Positions 17,331-24,976 of a stretch of 64,000 nt of DNA are shown one piece after another. Made by a program: the position numbers and the translations under genes. The stretch is taken from NCBI GenBank assembly GCA_963770865.1, contig CAVYRD010000001.1, positions 295,985 to 359,984 on the forward strand. The letters are read 5' to 3'. The stretch is from Miltoncostaea sp963770865. GTDB taxonomy: Bacteria > Actinomycetota > Thermoleophilia > Miltoncostaeales > Miltoncostaeaceae. Every line of letters starts with the position of its first letter. Within the stretch, counting starts at the first letter, position 1. Below the pieces are notes generated by a model. That model saw only the letters and a program-made list of their open reading frames with translations, did not search any database and had not been told where the DNA came from.

Positions 17331-18185
17331 GTGCCCGACCGCCTGATCCGTCTGGGGCACAGCCCGGACCCCGATGACGCCTTCATGTTCCACGCCCTCG
17401 CCGACGAGCTGATCCCGACGGACGGCTTCCGGTTCGAGCACGTGCTGCGCGACATCGAGACGCTGAACGACTGGGCCAAGGAGGGGCGGCTCGAGGTGAC
17501 CGCGGTGTCGGTGCACGCCTACGCCTACCTCGCCGACACCTACCGGCTGCTCCCCCACGGCGCCTCGATGGGCGAGCAGTACGGCCCGATGGTCGTGGTC
17601 CGCGAGGGCGCGGACATCGACCCGGCCGACCTGCCGCGGCTGCGCGTCGCGATCCCCGGCGTCCTGACCAGCGCCTTCCTCGAGCTGCAGCTCGCCGTGG
17701 GGCGCATCGCCGACCCGGTCATCGTGCCCTTCGACCGCATCCTCGACGTCGTCGAGGCCGGCGAGGTGGACGCGGGCCTCGTGATCCACGAGGGCCAGCT
17801 CACCTACGAGACCCAGGGCCTGCGCTCGATCATCGACCTGGGCGAGTGGTGGCACGAGCTGACCGGCGGCCTGCCGCTGCCGCTCGGCGCCAACGCGGTG
17901 CGCCGCGACCTGGACGAGGGCGACACCATGCCCCGCCTGTCGCGCATCCTGCGCGACTCGATCGCCTACGGCCTGGAGCACCGCCAGGCGGCGCTCGAGT
18001 ACGCCGAGGGTTTCGGCCGCGGCCTCGACCGCGGGCTCGCCGACCGGTTCGTCGGCATGTACGTCAACGACCGCACCCTCGACTACGGCGAGGACGGCCG
18101 CGCGGCGGTGGCGGAGCTCCTGCGCCGCGGCCACGAGGCGGGGCTCATCGACCGCGCCGTGCGCGTGGACTTCGTGGAGGACTGA
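17331..18185 (+). CDS. mqnD: 1,4-dihydroxy-6-naphthoate synthase (futalosine menaquinone pathway)
   Basis: MqnD converts cyclic dehypoxanthine futalosine to 1,4-dihydroxy-6-naphthoate in the alternative menaquinone route. The protein (284 residues) opens RLGHSPDPDDAFMFHAL, the signature of MqnD, and has DIETLNDWAKEGRLEVTAVSVHAYAYL and DAGLVIHEGQLTYETQGL with the catalytic-site His. Fold is that of a two-lobed binding protein. GTG start with GGAGGAG seven bases upstream. No other mqn genes are in the window. The stop TGA overlaps the start of the next gene (CTGA). Confidence 0.93.
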   Translation: MPDRLIRLGHSPDPDDAFMFHALADELIPTDGFRFEHVLRDIETLNDWAKEGRLEVTAVSVHAYAYLADTYRLLPHGASMGEQYGPMVVVREGADIDPADLPRLRVAIPGVLTSAFLELQLAVGRIADPVIVPFDRILDVVEAGEVDAGLVIHEGQLTYETQGLRSIIDLGEWWHELTGGLPLPLGANAVRRDLDEGDTMPRLSRILRDSIAYGLEHRQAALEYAEGFGRGLDRGLADRFVGMYVNDRTLDYGEDGRAAVAELLRRGHEAGLIDRAVRVDFVED

Positions 18186-18613
18186 CGGACACCCTCCGCG
18201 ACTGGCAGGCCGAGATCGACCGCTGGACGGAGCGCTTCCGCTCCGTCCCGGACCCGCCCGAGCCGTTCGCGACCGCCCTTCGCGAGGGGTGGACCGCGGA
18301 GGCCCGGGCGGCGCTCGCCGGCGGGGCGGAGGCCTACGCCCGGCGCCACGAGTCCTGGTGCGCCCAGATCGGCGCGGAGGAAATGGACCTGGTGCGGCTC
18401 GACTGCCGCGGGGGCTCGTGCGGGGTCTGCGCGGGCTACTGCGGCAGCGCCTACAGCCTCACCGGGGCCACCGAGGGGCTCCCGCCCCCGCCGCCGCTGC
18501 CGATCTGCCCGGCGTGCCGGCACACCCTGAACCTGCTGACCCCGTTCTTCATGCAGAGCCTCGGGCTCGACATCGACGACCTCATCGACGAGTCCCGCCC
18601 CTTCGAGGGCTGA
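18182..18613 (+). CDS. Cys-rich protein coupled to mqnD, unknown function
   Basis: A 143-residue frame with no ATG, GTG or TTG near its start; the natural start is CTG at 18182, which overlaps the mqnD stop as CTGA, just after GGAGGA. The first part is helical (TLRDWQAEIDRWTERFRSV). The second has CRGGSCGVCAGYCG and later ICPACRHTL, six cysteines in CxxxxCxxCxxxC and CxxC patterns that would suit a zinc or Fe-S site. It ends LGLDIDDLIDESRPF. I do not recognise the family. Its coupling to mqnD suggests a role near menaquinone synthesis, but that is inference. Confidence 0.6.
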   Translation: MTDTLRDWQAEIDRWTERFRSVPDPPEPFATALREGWTAEARAALAGGAEAYARRHESWCAQIGAEEMDLVRLDCRGGSCGVCAGYCGSAYSLTGATEGLPPPPPLPICPACRHTLNLLTPFFMQSLGLDIDDLIDESRPFEG

Positions 18614-18630
18614 GAAGGCTCAGGGGCCTC

Positions 18631-18662
18631 GCCGGCGCCGCCCGTCGCGGGGCGGCGCCGGC
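18631..18662. terminator. Strong bidirectional terminator hairpin
   Basis: GCCGGCGCCGCCC and GGGCGGCGCCGGC form a perfect 13-base-pair stem with a six-base loop between two convergent genes. Confidence 0.85.
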
Positions 18663-18670
18663 GCGCACGG

Positions 18671-19156
18671 CTACTTGACCGTGATCGTGCCCTCCATGCC
18701 GGCCTGACGGTGGCCGGGGACGTTGCAGTAGTACGTGTAGGTCCCGGCGGGCAGGTCCACCGTGATCTCGGCGGTGCCTCCGTCCTGGATCGTGTCGCTG
18801 ACGTCGCTCTGGACGCCGTCGCCCTCGACCGCGATGTTGTGCGGGACCGGGGACTCGTTGGTGAGCCTGAAGGTCACCTTGCCGGCGGCCGTCGTCAGCT
18901 CCGTCTGGGTGAAGGCGAGCTGGCCGCCCGGATCGGCGGCCACGTCGACCGTGGTCCGGGTGGAGGCGGGCGCCGCCGGCGCCGTGGTGGCGGGGGCGGT
19001 CGTGGCCGGGGCCGTGGCCGGGGCGGTGGTCGCCGGCTGCGTCGTGGCCGGGGCCGCGTCGCCGGACGAGCTGCTGCTGGAGCCGCAGGCGGCGAGCCCG
19101 AGCGACAGGGCGGTCAGGCCGGCGGCCGCAAGGGCCAGGATGGGCTTTCGGGTCAC
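18671..19156 (-). CDS. Blue copper (plastocyanin-like) lipoprotein
   Basis: An extracytoplasmic electron carrier. Signal peptide with lipobox LAAC (Cys about residue 24), then a Ser run and a Thr/Ala/Pro linker (PATTAPATAPATT) that acts as a spacer, then a cupredoxin domain. Copper ligands are visible: His106 in PVPHNIAVEG, Cys144, His149 and Met154 in YYCNVPGHRQAGM. The family usually feeds cytochrome oxidase or nitrite reductase. It is read toward the strong terminator at 18631 and follows the DtxR-type regulator gene on the same strand, with a terminator between them. Confidence 0.9.
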   Translation of the reverse strand: MTRKPILALAAAGLTALSLGLAACGSSSSSSGDAAPATTQPATTAPATAPATTAPATTAPAAPASTRTTVDVAADPGGQLAFTQTELTTAAGKVTFRLTNESPVPHNIAVEGDGVQSDVSDTIQDGGTAEITVDLPAGTYTYYCNVPGHRQAGMEGTITVK

Positions 19157-19228
19157 GTGGTCTCCTCTTCGGGAACAGGCGCGAGGGACACGCGATCGCG
19201 CCCCGTGGAACCGCCGGATCCTCTCAGA

Positions 19229-19247
19229 CGGGCCCCGCCGGGGCCCG
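19229..19247 (-). terminator. Hairpin terminator after DtxR-type gene
   Basis: CGGGCCCC / GGGGCCCG form an eight-base-pair stem with a three-base loop just past the stop at 19253. Confidence 0.65.
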
Positions 19248-19252
19248 CGGGC

Positions 19253-19918
19253 CTACTCCACGTGGACCGCGTGCGCGGCGGCCGGCGGCACGTCGACCAC
19301 CCGGTCGCCGCCCACGCGCACCGAGATGGGCCCGCCGAAGGGCGCGTGCGCGAGGACCTCGACGCGGACCTCGGGGACCAGCCCGCGCTCGGCCAGGTAG
19401 CGCAGCAGCGCGTCGTCGTGGTCGTCCACCCGCCCCACGACGGCGGCCGAGCCGTCGGCCACCTCGGACAGGCGCCGGCTGGGCGTGATCGCCACGTCGC
19501 CCGCGCTGGTCGGGATGGGGTGGCCGTGCGGGTCGCGCTCGGGGTGGCCGAGAGCCTCGGCGATGCGGTCGGCGAGCGCGCCGGAGACGTGGTGCTCCAG
19601 CACCTCGGCCTCGCGGTGGACCTCGTCCCACGACATGCCCAGCCGCGTGGCCAGGAACGTCTCGAGCAGGCGGTGGCGGCGGATGACCTCGAGCGCCGCG
19701 ATGCGGCCCGCGTCGGTGAGCTCCACGCCATGGCGCTTCTCCTGCACGACGTAGCCCATCCCGTCGAGCTTCTTCAGCATGTTGCTGGCCGACGCCGTCG
19801 TGACCGACAGTGCCTCGGACACCTGCGAGGTGGTCACCGGCCCCCCGGTCTCGGCGGTCTCCCCGAGCTGATAGATGGCCTTCAGGTAGTCCTGGACGGC
19901 GGGGCTCGGCCGGTCCAT
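19253..19918 (-). CDS. DtxR/MntR-family metal-dependent repressor
   Basis: A 221-residue regulator with the full three-domain order: winged helix (AVQDYLKAIYQLGE...TTSQVSEALSVTTASASNMLKKLDGMGYVVQEKRHGVELTDAGR), dimer/metal domain (RRHRLLETFLATRLGMSWDEVHREAEVLEHHVS, with the His/Glu/His metal ligands), and a C-terminal SH3-like/FeoA domain (about 150-221). The third domain points to the IdeR/DtxR type (iron) more than short MntR, though Mn cannot be excluded. ATG at 19918 has GAGGAGTGAG upstream. Likely controls metal uptake genes elsewhere; no DtxR box is evident in the window. Confidence 0.88.
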   Translation of the reverse strand: MDRPSPAVQDYLKAIYQLGETAETGGPVTTSQVSEALSVTTASASNMLKKLDGMGYVVQEKRHGVELTDAGRIAALEVIRRHRLLETFLATRLGMSWDEVHREAEVLEHHVSGALADRIAEALGHPERDPHGHPIPTSAGDVAITPSRRLSEVADGSAAVVGRVDDHDDALLRYLAERGLVPEVRVEVLAHAPFGGPISVRVGGDRVVDVPPAAAHAVHVE

Positions 19919-20058
19919 GCGTCTCACTCCTCGCCGGGTCGGGACGATCGTACCCTGAGACGCCGCGGATGATTGCCCGGGCCGGAAGCGGGGCAGCACC
20001 GAGACATCTTGCATCCGTTCTTAGCGACCCATAACAAACGGGTGCCAGAGTCAGCGCA

Positions 20059-20811
20059 ATGGCGACGGCCCTCTCAGAGCTCCGGCAGGACGGCTTCAGG
20101 GGCTCCGGCGTGAGCGGCCCCGGCCGCATCGACCTCACGCGGATGGATCTCTTCGCCGGGCTGCCCGAGCGGGACCTGACGCTCCTCGACAGCCGGCTGC
20201 CCCTGGTGCGCTGGCCGCGCGGCGCCGCGATGCCCGAGCCGCTCAGCCGGCCGGACCACCTGTTCGTGGTGCGCGACGGGCGCCTCGCGCTCTTCGAGAG
20301 CACGGCCCCGGGCCACGAGATCATGATCTCCCTGCTCGACGCGGGCGCCATCTACTCGACCCTCGGCTCGGCGCCGGCCTCCAGCGTCACGGCCCTCGAG
20401 GACTCGGCCGTCTCGCCGCTGTCCGGGCGCGCCGTCGAGGGGCTCATCGCCCGCTACCCGCGCCTCGGGCGCAACCTGGCCGAGCTGCTGTCGGACCGCG
20501 TGGCGATGCTCCGCGAGACGGTCGCGCTGGTCAGCGAGATGCGGGTCGAGGACCGCCTGCGGGCGCGCCTGCACCAGCTCGCCGATCGCTTCGGCGTCGC
20601 GACCCGCGCCGGCGTCGAGCTGCGGCTCGAGCTGACCCACGCGCAGTGGGCATCATTGGTCGGTGCCTCCCGCGAAGCCGTCACCACCGCCTTCAGCAAG
20701 CTCCGCGCAAGCGGGGCGGTCGAGATGGAGGGGCGCTCCATCACGATCCCGTGGGACGTCGTCCGCGCGCGCGAGGAGGCCCTGAGCCTCGCCGCCGCGC
20801 AGCACGCCTAG
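20059..20811 (+). CDS. Crp/Fnr-family transcriptional regulator
   Basis: A 250-residue protein with a cyclic-nucleotide-binding-like beta-roll (about 30-140; MDLFAGLPERDLTLLDSRLPLVRWPRGAAMPEP) and a C-terminal HTH: ELTHAQWASLVGASREAVTTAFSKLRASGAVEMEGRSITI. The cAMP-binding Arg/Glu set of true Crp (FGE..L-ARSA) is not evident, and there are no Fnr cysteines, so the effector is unknown. Upstream there is an AT-richer stretch (20009-20040, TTGCAT...CATAAC) that may be its promoter. Divergent from the DtxR-type gene. Confidence 0.87.
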   Translation: MATALSELRQDGFRGSGVSGPGRIDLTRMDLFAGLPERDLTLLDSRLPLVRWPRGAAMPEPLSRPDHLFVVRDGRLALFESTAPGHEIMISLLDAGAIYSTLGSAPASSVTALEDSAVSPLSGRAVEGLIARYPRLGRNLAELLSDRVAMLRETVALVSEMRVEDRLRARLHQLADRFGVATRAGVELRLELTHAQWASLVGASREAVTTAFSKLRASGAVEMEGRSITIPWDVVRAREEALSLAAAQHA

Positions 20812-21598
20812 GATCCCCGCGCCGGCGGCCGCGGCCGCCGTCCTCCTGCTGCTCCCCCTTTGCGCCGCCCCGTCACGGGCGGCGCCGCCCTTTCACGACG
20901 CGCTCATCGGGCGCTCTGCCGAGGGCCGCGCGATCCACGCCGCGCGCCTCGGCGACCCGCGCGCGCCGGTGCGGGTGCTGGTGGTGGGCGCGATCCACGG
21001 CAACGAGACCGCCGGGCGGGCGGTCGTCGCGCGCCTGCGTGCGCGGCCGCCGCGGCTGCACCCGGACGTCGCGCTCTGGCTGGTCGACGACCTCAACCCC
21101 GACGGCGTGGCCGCCGGCACGCGCCAGAACGCCCGCGGCGTGGACCTGAACCGCAACTTCCCGGACCGCTGGCGGCCACAGGGCGCGCCGGGGACGACGT
21201 TCCACTCCGGTCCACGGCCGCTCTCGGAGCCCGAGGCCCGCGCCGCGGCGCGCCTGATCGCCCGGGTACGCCCCGACGTGACGATCTGGTACCACCAGGC
21301 GATGCGGCTCGTGGACCTGGGGACCGCGGCCGACGCCCGCGTCCCGTGGACCTACGCCCGCGCCGCCGGCCTGCCCGCCGTGCGGCTGCCGTTCCTCCCC
21401 GGCGTCGCGACGCGGTGGGAGAACCGCCGGTTCCGGGGATCGAGCGCCTTCGTCGTGGAGCTGCCGTCCGGCGCCCTCGGGGCGGCGGCGGTGGCCCGTC
21501 ACGCCCGGGCGGTCGCGCTGTCCGCCGCGCGGGCGCGGCGCGACCGGGCGGCCGGGTCCCCTGGTCCGATCCGGCCCGCCGCCCGTACCGTGAGGTGA
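20804..21598 (+). CDS. M14-family carboxypeptidase-like secreted amidase (MpaA-like), start codon uncertain
   Basis: Zinc peptidase fold: GRSAEGRAIHAARLGD, VLVVGAIHGNETAGRAVV (His and Glu zinc ligands), LWLVDDLNPDGVAAGTRQNARGVDLNRNFP (Arg/Asn substrate residues) and a late FVVELPSG with the catalytic Glu. Close to murein tripeptide amidase MpaA and related cell-wall peptidases. The frame upstream encodes a signal-peptide-like AAAAVLLLLPLCAAPSRAA but has no ATG, GTG or TTG between the in-frame TGA at about 20782 and the domain. ACG at 20804 or ATC at 20813 are the only near-cognate options before the hydrophobic core, unless a base is wrong. Overlaps glutathione peroxidase start by one base (TGATG). 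Confidence 0.7.
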   Translation, partial: TPRIPAPAAAAAVLLLLPLCAAPSRAAPPFHDALIGRSAEGRAIHAARLGDPRAPVRVLVVGAIHGNETAGRAVVARLRARPPRLHPDVALWLVDDLNPDGVAAGTRQNARGVDLNRNFPDRWRPQGAPGTTFHSGPRPLSEPEARAAARLIARVRPDVTIWYHQAMRLVDLGTAADARVPWTYARAAGLPAVRLPFLPGVATRWENRRFRGSSAFVVELPSGALGAAAVARHARAVALSAARARRDRAAGSPGPIRPAARTVR

Positions 21599-22251
21599 TG
21601 CCCCGGGTCCCCGTCCCGCTGCGCGCCGCCCTCGCGGCCGTGGCCTGCGCCGCCGCCGCGCTCGCGCTGGCGGGCTGCGGCGGCTCGGGCGCAGACCCCA
21701 TGGCCGCCGCCGCGCCGGGCGGCGACGCGGCGCCGACGGCCCCGGCCGACCGCGGGCCCAGCGTGCTGCGCGGCTCGGTGCGCCTCATCGACGGCACGCC
21801 GCTGCGGCTCGCGAGCCTGCGCGGCAAGGTGGTGCTGGCGGTCAACACGGCCAGCCGCTGCGGCTTCACGCCCCAGTTCGAGGGGCTCGAGTCCCTCTAC
21901 CGCGCCCGCAGGGCCGACGGGCTGGTGATCGTCGGCTTCCCGAGCAACGACTTCCGCCAGGAGCTCGAGGGCGACGGGAGCATCGCGAGGTTCTGCACGC
22001 TCAACTACGGCGTGACGTTCCCGATGACGGCGCGCTCGCACGTCACCGGCGCGGCGGCCAACCCGCTGTTCGCCGCCATCGCGGCGCGGCCGGGGCCCGC
22101 GGGCGAGCCGCCCTCGTGGAACTTCACGAAGTACCTGCTGGACCGGTCGGGGCGCCTGGTGGCGCGCTACGACTCGGGCGTCGAGCCCGGTGACCCGTCC
22201 CTGGGGGCGGCCATCGACGGGCTGGTCGCGGAGGCCGGGGCCCCGCGGTGA
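21598..22251 (+). CDS. Glutathione-peroxidase-family lipoprotein
   Basis: Thiol peroxidase anchored outside the membrane. Signal peptide with lipobox ALAGC (Cys about residue 25), a Pro/Ala linker, then the Gpx thioredoxin-like fold: GKVVLAVNTASRCGFTPQFEGLESLY holds the peroxidatic Cys at residue 88, FPSNDFRQE replaces the usual FPCNQFGGQE, and WNFTKYLLDRSG carries the Trp-Asn of the catalytic tetrad. The resolving Cys normally in FPCNQF is Ser here. Bacterial members use thioredoxin rather than glutathione. Secreted lipoprotein forms are uncommon compared with cytoplasmic ones. Coupled to the upstream M14 peptidase. Confidence 0.88.
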   Translation: MPRVPVPLRAALAAVACAAAALALAGCGGSGADPMAAAAPGGDAAPTAPADRGPSVLRGSVRLIDGTPLRLASLRGKVVLAVNTASRCGFTPQFEGLESLYRARRADGLVIVGFPSNDFRQELEGDGSIARFCTLNYGVTFPMTARSHVTGAAANPLFAAIAARPGPAGEPPSWNFTKYLLDRSGRLVARYDSGVEPGDPSLGAAIDGLVAEAGAPR

Positions 22252-22282
22252 GGCCGTGCCCCGCGGCGCGGGGCACGGCCTC
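22250..22282. terminator. Terminator hairpin after glutathione-peroxidase gene
   Basis: GAGGCCGTGCCCCGC / GCGGGGCACGGCCTC form a perfect 15-base-pair stem with a GGC loop starting at the stop codon. Confidence 0.85.
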
Positions 22283-22294
22283 GGGCGGTGCGGA

Positions 22295-22393
22295 CTAGCG
22301 GCGGATCCAGGTGGCGGCGAACGCGCCGTTGGCGGCGACGAGGGTCGCGATGGCGGCACCGGTGACGTAGAGGGCGACGAGGCTGCGGCGCAT
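22295..22393 (-). CDS. Possible 32-residue membrane peptide
   Basis: MRRSLVALYVTGAAIATLVA begins a single hydrophobic helix with basic residues at both ends (ends ATWIRR). It sits alone between a terminator and a divergent gene. AAAGG lies 14 bases upstream, further than ideal. Composition is that of a true small membrane peptide rather than of a shadow frame. No family known to me. Confidence 0.4.
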   Translation of the reverse strand: MRRSLVALYVTGAAIATLVAANGAFAATWIRR

Positions 22394-22522
22394 AGTGGTG
22401 TAACCTTTCGGCGAGAGGGGGCGGAACCGGTGTGAGGCCCGGCTTGTGCCCCCTCTATCGGTGTCCGGGAGCAGTTCCTTACGGATGCGCACGCGTATGA
22501 ACTGGCGAATTCGCCACAGACG

Positions 22523-23599
22523 ATGACCGCCCGCCTCCGCGAGGTCCTCGGGATCCGCCATCCGATCGTCCTCGCGGGCATGGCCGGAGGGCCCACGACG
22601 CCCGAGTTGGTGGCCGCCGTGTCGGACGCCGGAGGCCTCGGGACGTTCGGGATCACGGGCATGAGCCCGGAGGCCGTGCAGGCCGCCGTACGGCGCGCGC
22701 GGGAGCTCACGGACGCCCCGATCGCGATCAACGTCCTGGTGGCGCCCGCCACCCCGCCCAACCCCGGCTCCGAGGACCCGCGCCGGGTGCTGGCCCCGCT
22801 GCGCGCCGAGCTGGGCCTCCCGGCCGAGCCCCCGCCCCCGCCGCCCGCCGCGACCCCGCGCGAGCTGGTCGAGGCCGGCCTGGCCGCCGGCGCGCGGGTG
22901 GTGAGCGTCGGCCTGGGCGACCCGTCCGTCGTCCGCGACCTGGCCGAGGCCGCGGGCGCGCCCCTGCTGGCCATGGCCTCCTCGACCGAGGACGCCGTGC
23001 GGGCCGTGGAGTCGGGCGCCGACGTGGTCGTGGCCCAGGGCTCGGAGGCCGGCGGGCACCGCTCGACGTTCGAGGTGCCGGAGGACGGGATCGTGCCGCT
23101 GGTGGGGACCTTCGCGCTGGTGCCGCAGGTCGTGGCCGCCGTGGGCGTGCCGGTGATCGCCGCGGGCGCCGTGATGAACGGCCGCGGCCTGGCGGCCGCC
23201 CTGGCGCTCGGCGCGGACGGCGTGCAGATGGGCACGCGGTTCCTGGTGGCCGCCGAGAGCGGCGCGCCCGAGGGCTACCGGCGGCGCGTGAGCACGGCGC
23301 GTGACACCGACACGGTCGTGACCCGGGCGGTCTCCGGCCGGCCCGCGCGCGGCATCCGCAACCGTCTGATCGAGACGCTCGAGGCGGCCGGGCCGCCGGC
23401 CCTCGGCTACCCGGCGCAGGCCGCCGTGACCGGCGAGGTGCGCGCGGCGGGCGCCAAGCGCGACGACCCGGAGCTGATCGCCCTGTGGGCCGGGCAGGCC
23501 GCCGGCCTGTCGGGATCGGGCCAGTCGGCCCGGGAGATCGTGGAGGAGGTCGTCGCCGAGGCGGCCGCGGTGATCCGCGGGCTGCCCGGGGCGCTCTAG
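22523..23599 (+). CDS. Nitronate monooxygenase / FabK-like FMN enzyme
   Basis: A 358-residue TIM-barrel flavoprotein: RHPIVLAGMAGGPTTPELVAAVSDAGGLGTFG, PIAINVLV, then VVAQGSEAGGHRST (the family's GxEAGGH line with the His that acts as base in nitronate monooxygenases), VPVIAAGAVMNGRGLAAALALGADGVQMGTRFLV (FMN phosphate site). A Pro-rich insertion lies at about residues 105-120. The family includes 2-nitropropane dioxygenase and enoyl-ACP reductase II; GSEAGGH favours the first. Confidence 0.85.
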   Translation: MTARLREVLGIRHPIVLAGMAGGPTTPELVAAVSDAGGLGTFGITGMSPEAVQAAVRRARELTDAPIAINVLVAPATPPNPGSEDPRRVLAPLRAELGLPAEPPPPPPAATPRELVEAGLAAGARVVSVGLGDPSVVRDLAEAAGAPLLAMASSTEDAVRAVESGADVVVAQGSEAGGHRSTFEVPEDGIVPLVGTFALVPQVVAAVGVPVIAAGAVMNGRGLAAALALGADGVQMGTRFLVAAESGAPEGYRRRVSTARDTDTVVTRAVSGRPARGIRNRLIETLEAAGPPALGYPAQAAVTGEVRAAGAKRDDPELIALWAGQAAGLSGSGQSAREIVEEVVAEAAAVIRGLPGAL

Positions 23600-23660
23600 G
23601 GGAAGCGTCCGCGAAGCGGCGAGGTCGGCCTCCCGACGACCCCGCCGCCCGCGGGCCCCA

Positions 23661-23903
23661 TCACCCGCGCGGCAGCTCGGGTGAGGGCTCGTCCGCCGGC
23701 CCGCCCTCGGGCGGGACGGCGATCTTGTTGGAGAGGGCGACCAGCACCAGGGCCACGCCGGCCAGCACGCAGGCCGCTGCGGTGACCAGCCAGCCGTAGC
23801 GGCCGCCCTCGTCGGCGAGGGTCATCAGGGTGACCCGCACCAGGAGGGCTCCCCCGGCCAGCAGGAGCGCGAGGCCCGCGGGGGGCGCGAGGCGGCGGCG
23901 CAT
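23661..23903 (-). CDS. Small two-helix membrane protein, 80 residues
   Basis: Two hydrophobic segments, about 8-26 (AGLALLLAGGALLVRVTLM) and 38-58 (GWLVTAAACVLAGVALVLVAL), with an acidic, Pro-rich C-terminal tail. The ATG overlaps the stop of the upstream regulator by one base (TGATG), so it is probably translated with it. No family recognised. Confidence 0.6.
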   Translation of the reverse strand: MRRRLAPPAGLALLLAGGALLVRVTLMTLADEGGRYGWLVTAAACVLAGVALVLVALSNKIAVPPEGGPADEPSPELPRG

Positions 23904-24403
23904 CACCCGGCCACGGCCTCCTGCTCGAGCTCTCGGCGCGAGTGGACGCCGCGCTTGCGCAGGATGGACTGCGCGTGGGTCCGCACGGTGTGCCAGGAGA
24001 CGCCGAGCTCGCGGGCGATCTCCTTGTAGGTGAGGTGGCGCCGCATGAGGCGCAGCACGACGCGCTCCTGGTCGGTGAGGACCGATTCGGCGGCGTCGCG
24101 GCGTCGCGCGCGCTCGGCCAGGGAGACGAGCGCGGCGCCCTCGGCGTCGGCGGCGTCCGGGGAGCGCAGGGCGGCGATGACGGCCGTGGCGCTCACGCCC
24201 TCCGCCAGCGCTCGCGCGAGTGCGCGGTCGATGACCAGCACATCGTGGTCGCCGGCGGCGAGCCCGGCGACGGCCTCCTCGGCGCAGGCCGCGACCTCGA
24301 TGCAGGCCGGCGGGTCGTGGAGCAGCGCGGCCACGCCGGCGGACCAGGCGGCGCTGCGCCCTGCGATGAGGACCCGGACCCGGGCGTGCTGCACGGACAC
24401 CAT
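23903..24403 (-). CDS. LuxR-type response-regulator-like protein
   Basis: About 166 residues. The C-terminal HTH is clear: LTDQERVVLRLMRRHLTYKEIARELGVSWHTVRTHAQSILRKRGVHSRRELEQ. The N-terminal part (VRVLIAGRSAAWSAGVAALLHDPP...HDVLVIDRAL) resembles a receiver domain but lacks the acidic pair and has no clear phosphorylation Asp-Lys set, so it is probably a pseudo-receiver. The ATG at 24403 is chosen over 24460 because it starts the receiver fold directly. Partner kinase not present; translated with the small membrane protein downstream. Confidence 0.8.
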   Translation of the reverse strand: MVSVQHARVRVLIAGRSAAWSAGVAALLHDPPACIEVAACAEEAVAGLAAGDHDVLVIDRALARALAEGVSATAVIAALRSPDAADAEGAALVSLAERARRRDAAESVLTDQERVVLRLMRRHLTYKEIARELGVSWHTVRTHAQSILRKRGVHSRRELEQEAVAG

Positions 24404-24499
24404 CCTCGGCGTCAACTCCTGCGTGGGACCGCGCCGTCGGGCGGCGCGCACCCATGGCATCGGCAGCAGCGCCGGGGAACGACACCCCCTCCCGCGCAG

Positions 24500-24976
24500 C
24501 TACGAGCCGGCGGCGATGCCCTTCAGGGCGGCGACGGCGTCGGAGTAGCGGCTCGCCGCGTCGGCGACGCCCGCGGGGGTGCCGGTCTTGGCCCGGTCGG
24601 CCACGAGCCGCATGTCCGTCTCGACGTCGCCCAGGGCGTCCGCCGCCCGCGCCCGCTGCTGCTCGAGGCGCCGGTCCTCCAGCCGCTGGTCGCGGATGCG
24701 CTGGATGATGGCCGACGCCGTGTCGGCGCCCGCGTCGAGGCGCGGGGCCGCGGCGCGCAGCGCCTGCACGGTCGGCGTCGGCGCGAGCTCGGCGAGGGCG
24801 TCGGAGAAGTCGCCGACGGCCGCGGCGGCCGCGGCCGAGTCGGCCAGGTAGCGCTGCGGCGACACCGTCGCGCCCTCGGGCACGGGCTCGGTGGACGCGT
24901 CGAGCGACCCGCCGCCGCAGCCCGCCGCGACGGCGAGCAGGGCGCTCAGCGCGAGGCCGGCGAGGCGACGTCGGAT
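24500..24976 (-). CDS. Small lipoprotein, start codon uncertain
   Basis: Signal peptide IRRRLAGLALSALLAVAAGC with lipobox VAAGC, then an all-helical acidic-basic domain (VSPQRYLADSAAAAAAVGDFSDALAEL...IIQRIRDQRLEDRRLEQQRARAADALGD). No ATG, GTG or TTG lies near; ATC at 24976 is in the right place, a CTG at 24946-24948 overlaps the upstream stop as CTGA but would delete the basic n-region. It shares the layout 'S-P-x-RY-(L/I)-A' with the upstream lipoprotein, and both have similar helical bodies, so the two are probably distant paralogues. Function unknown. Confidence 0.6.
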   Translation of the reverse strand: MRRRLAGLALSALLAVAAGCGGGSLDASTEPVPEGATVSPQRYLADSAAAAAAVGDFSDALAELAPTPTVQALRAAAPRLDAGADTASAIIQRIRDQRLEDRRLEQQRARAADALGDVETDMRLVADRAKTGTPAGVADAASRYSDAVAALKGIAAGS

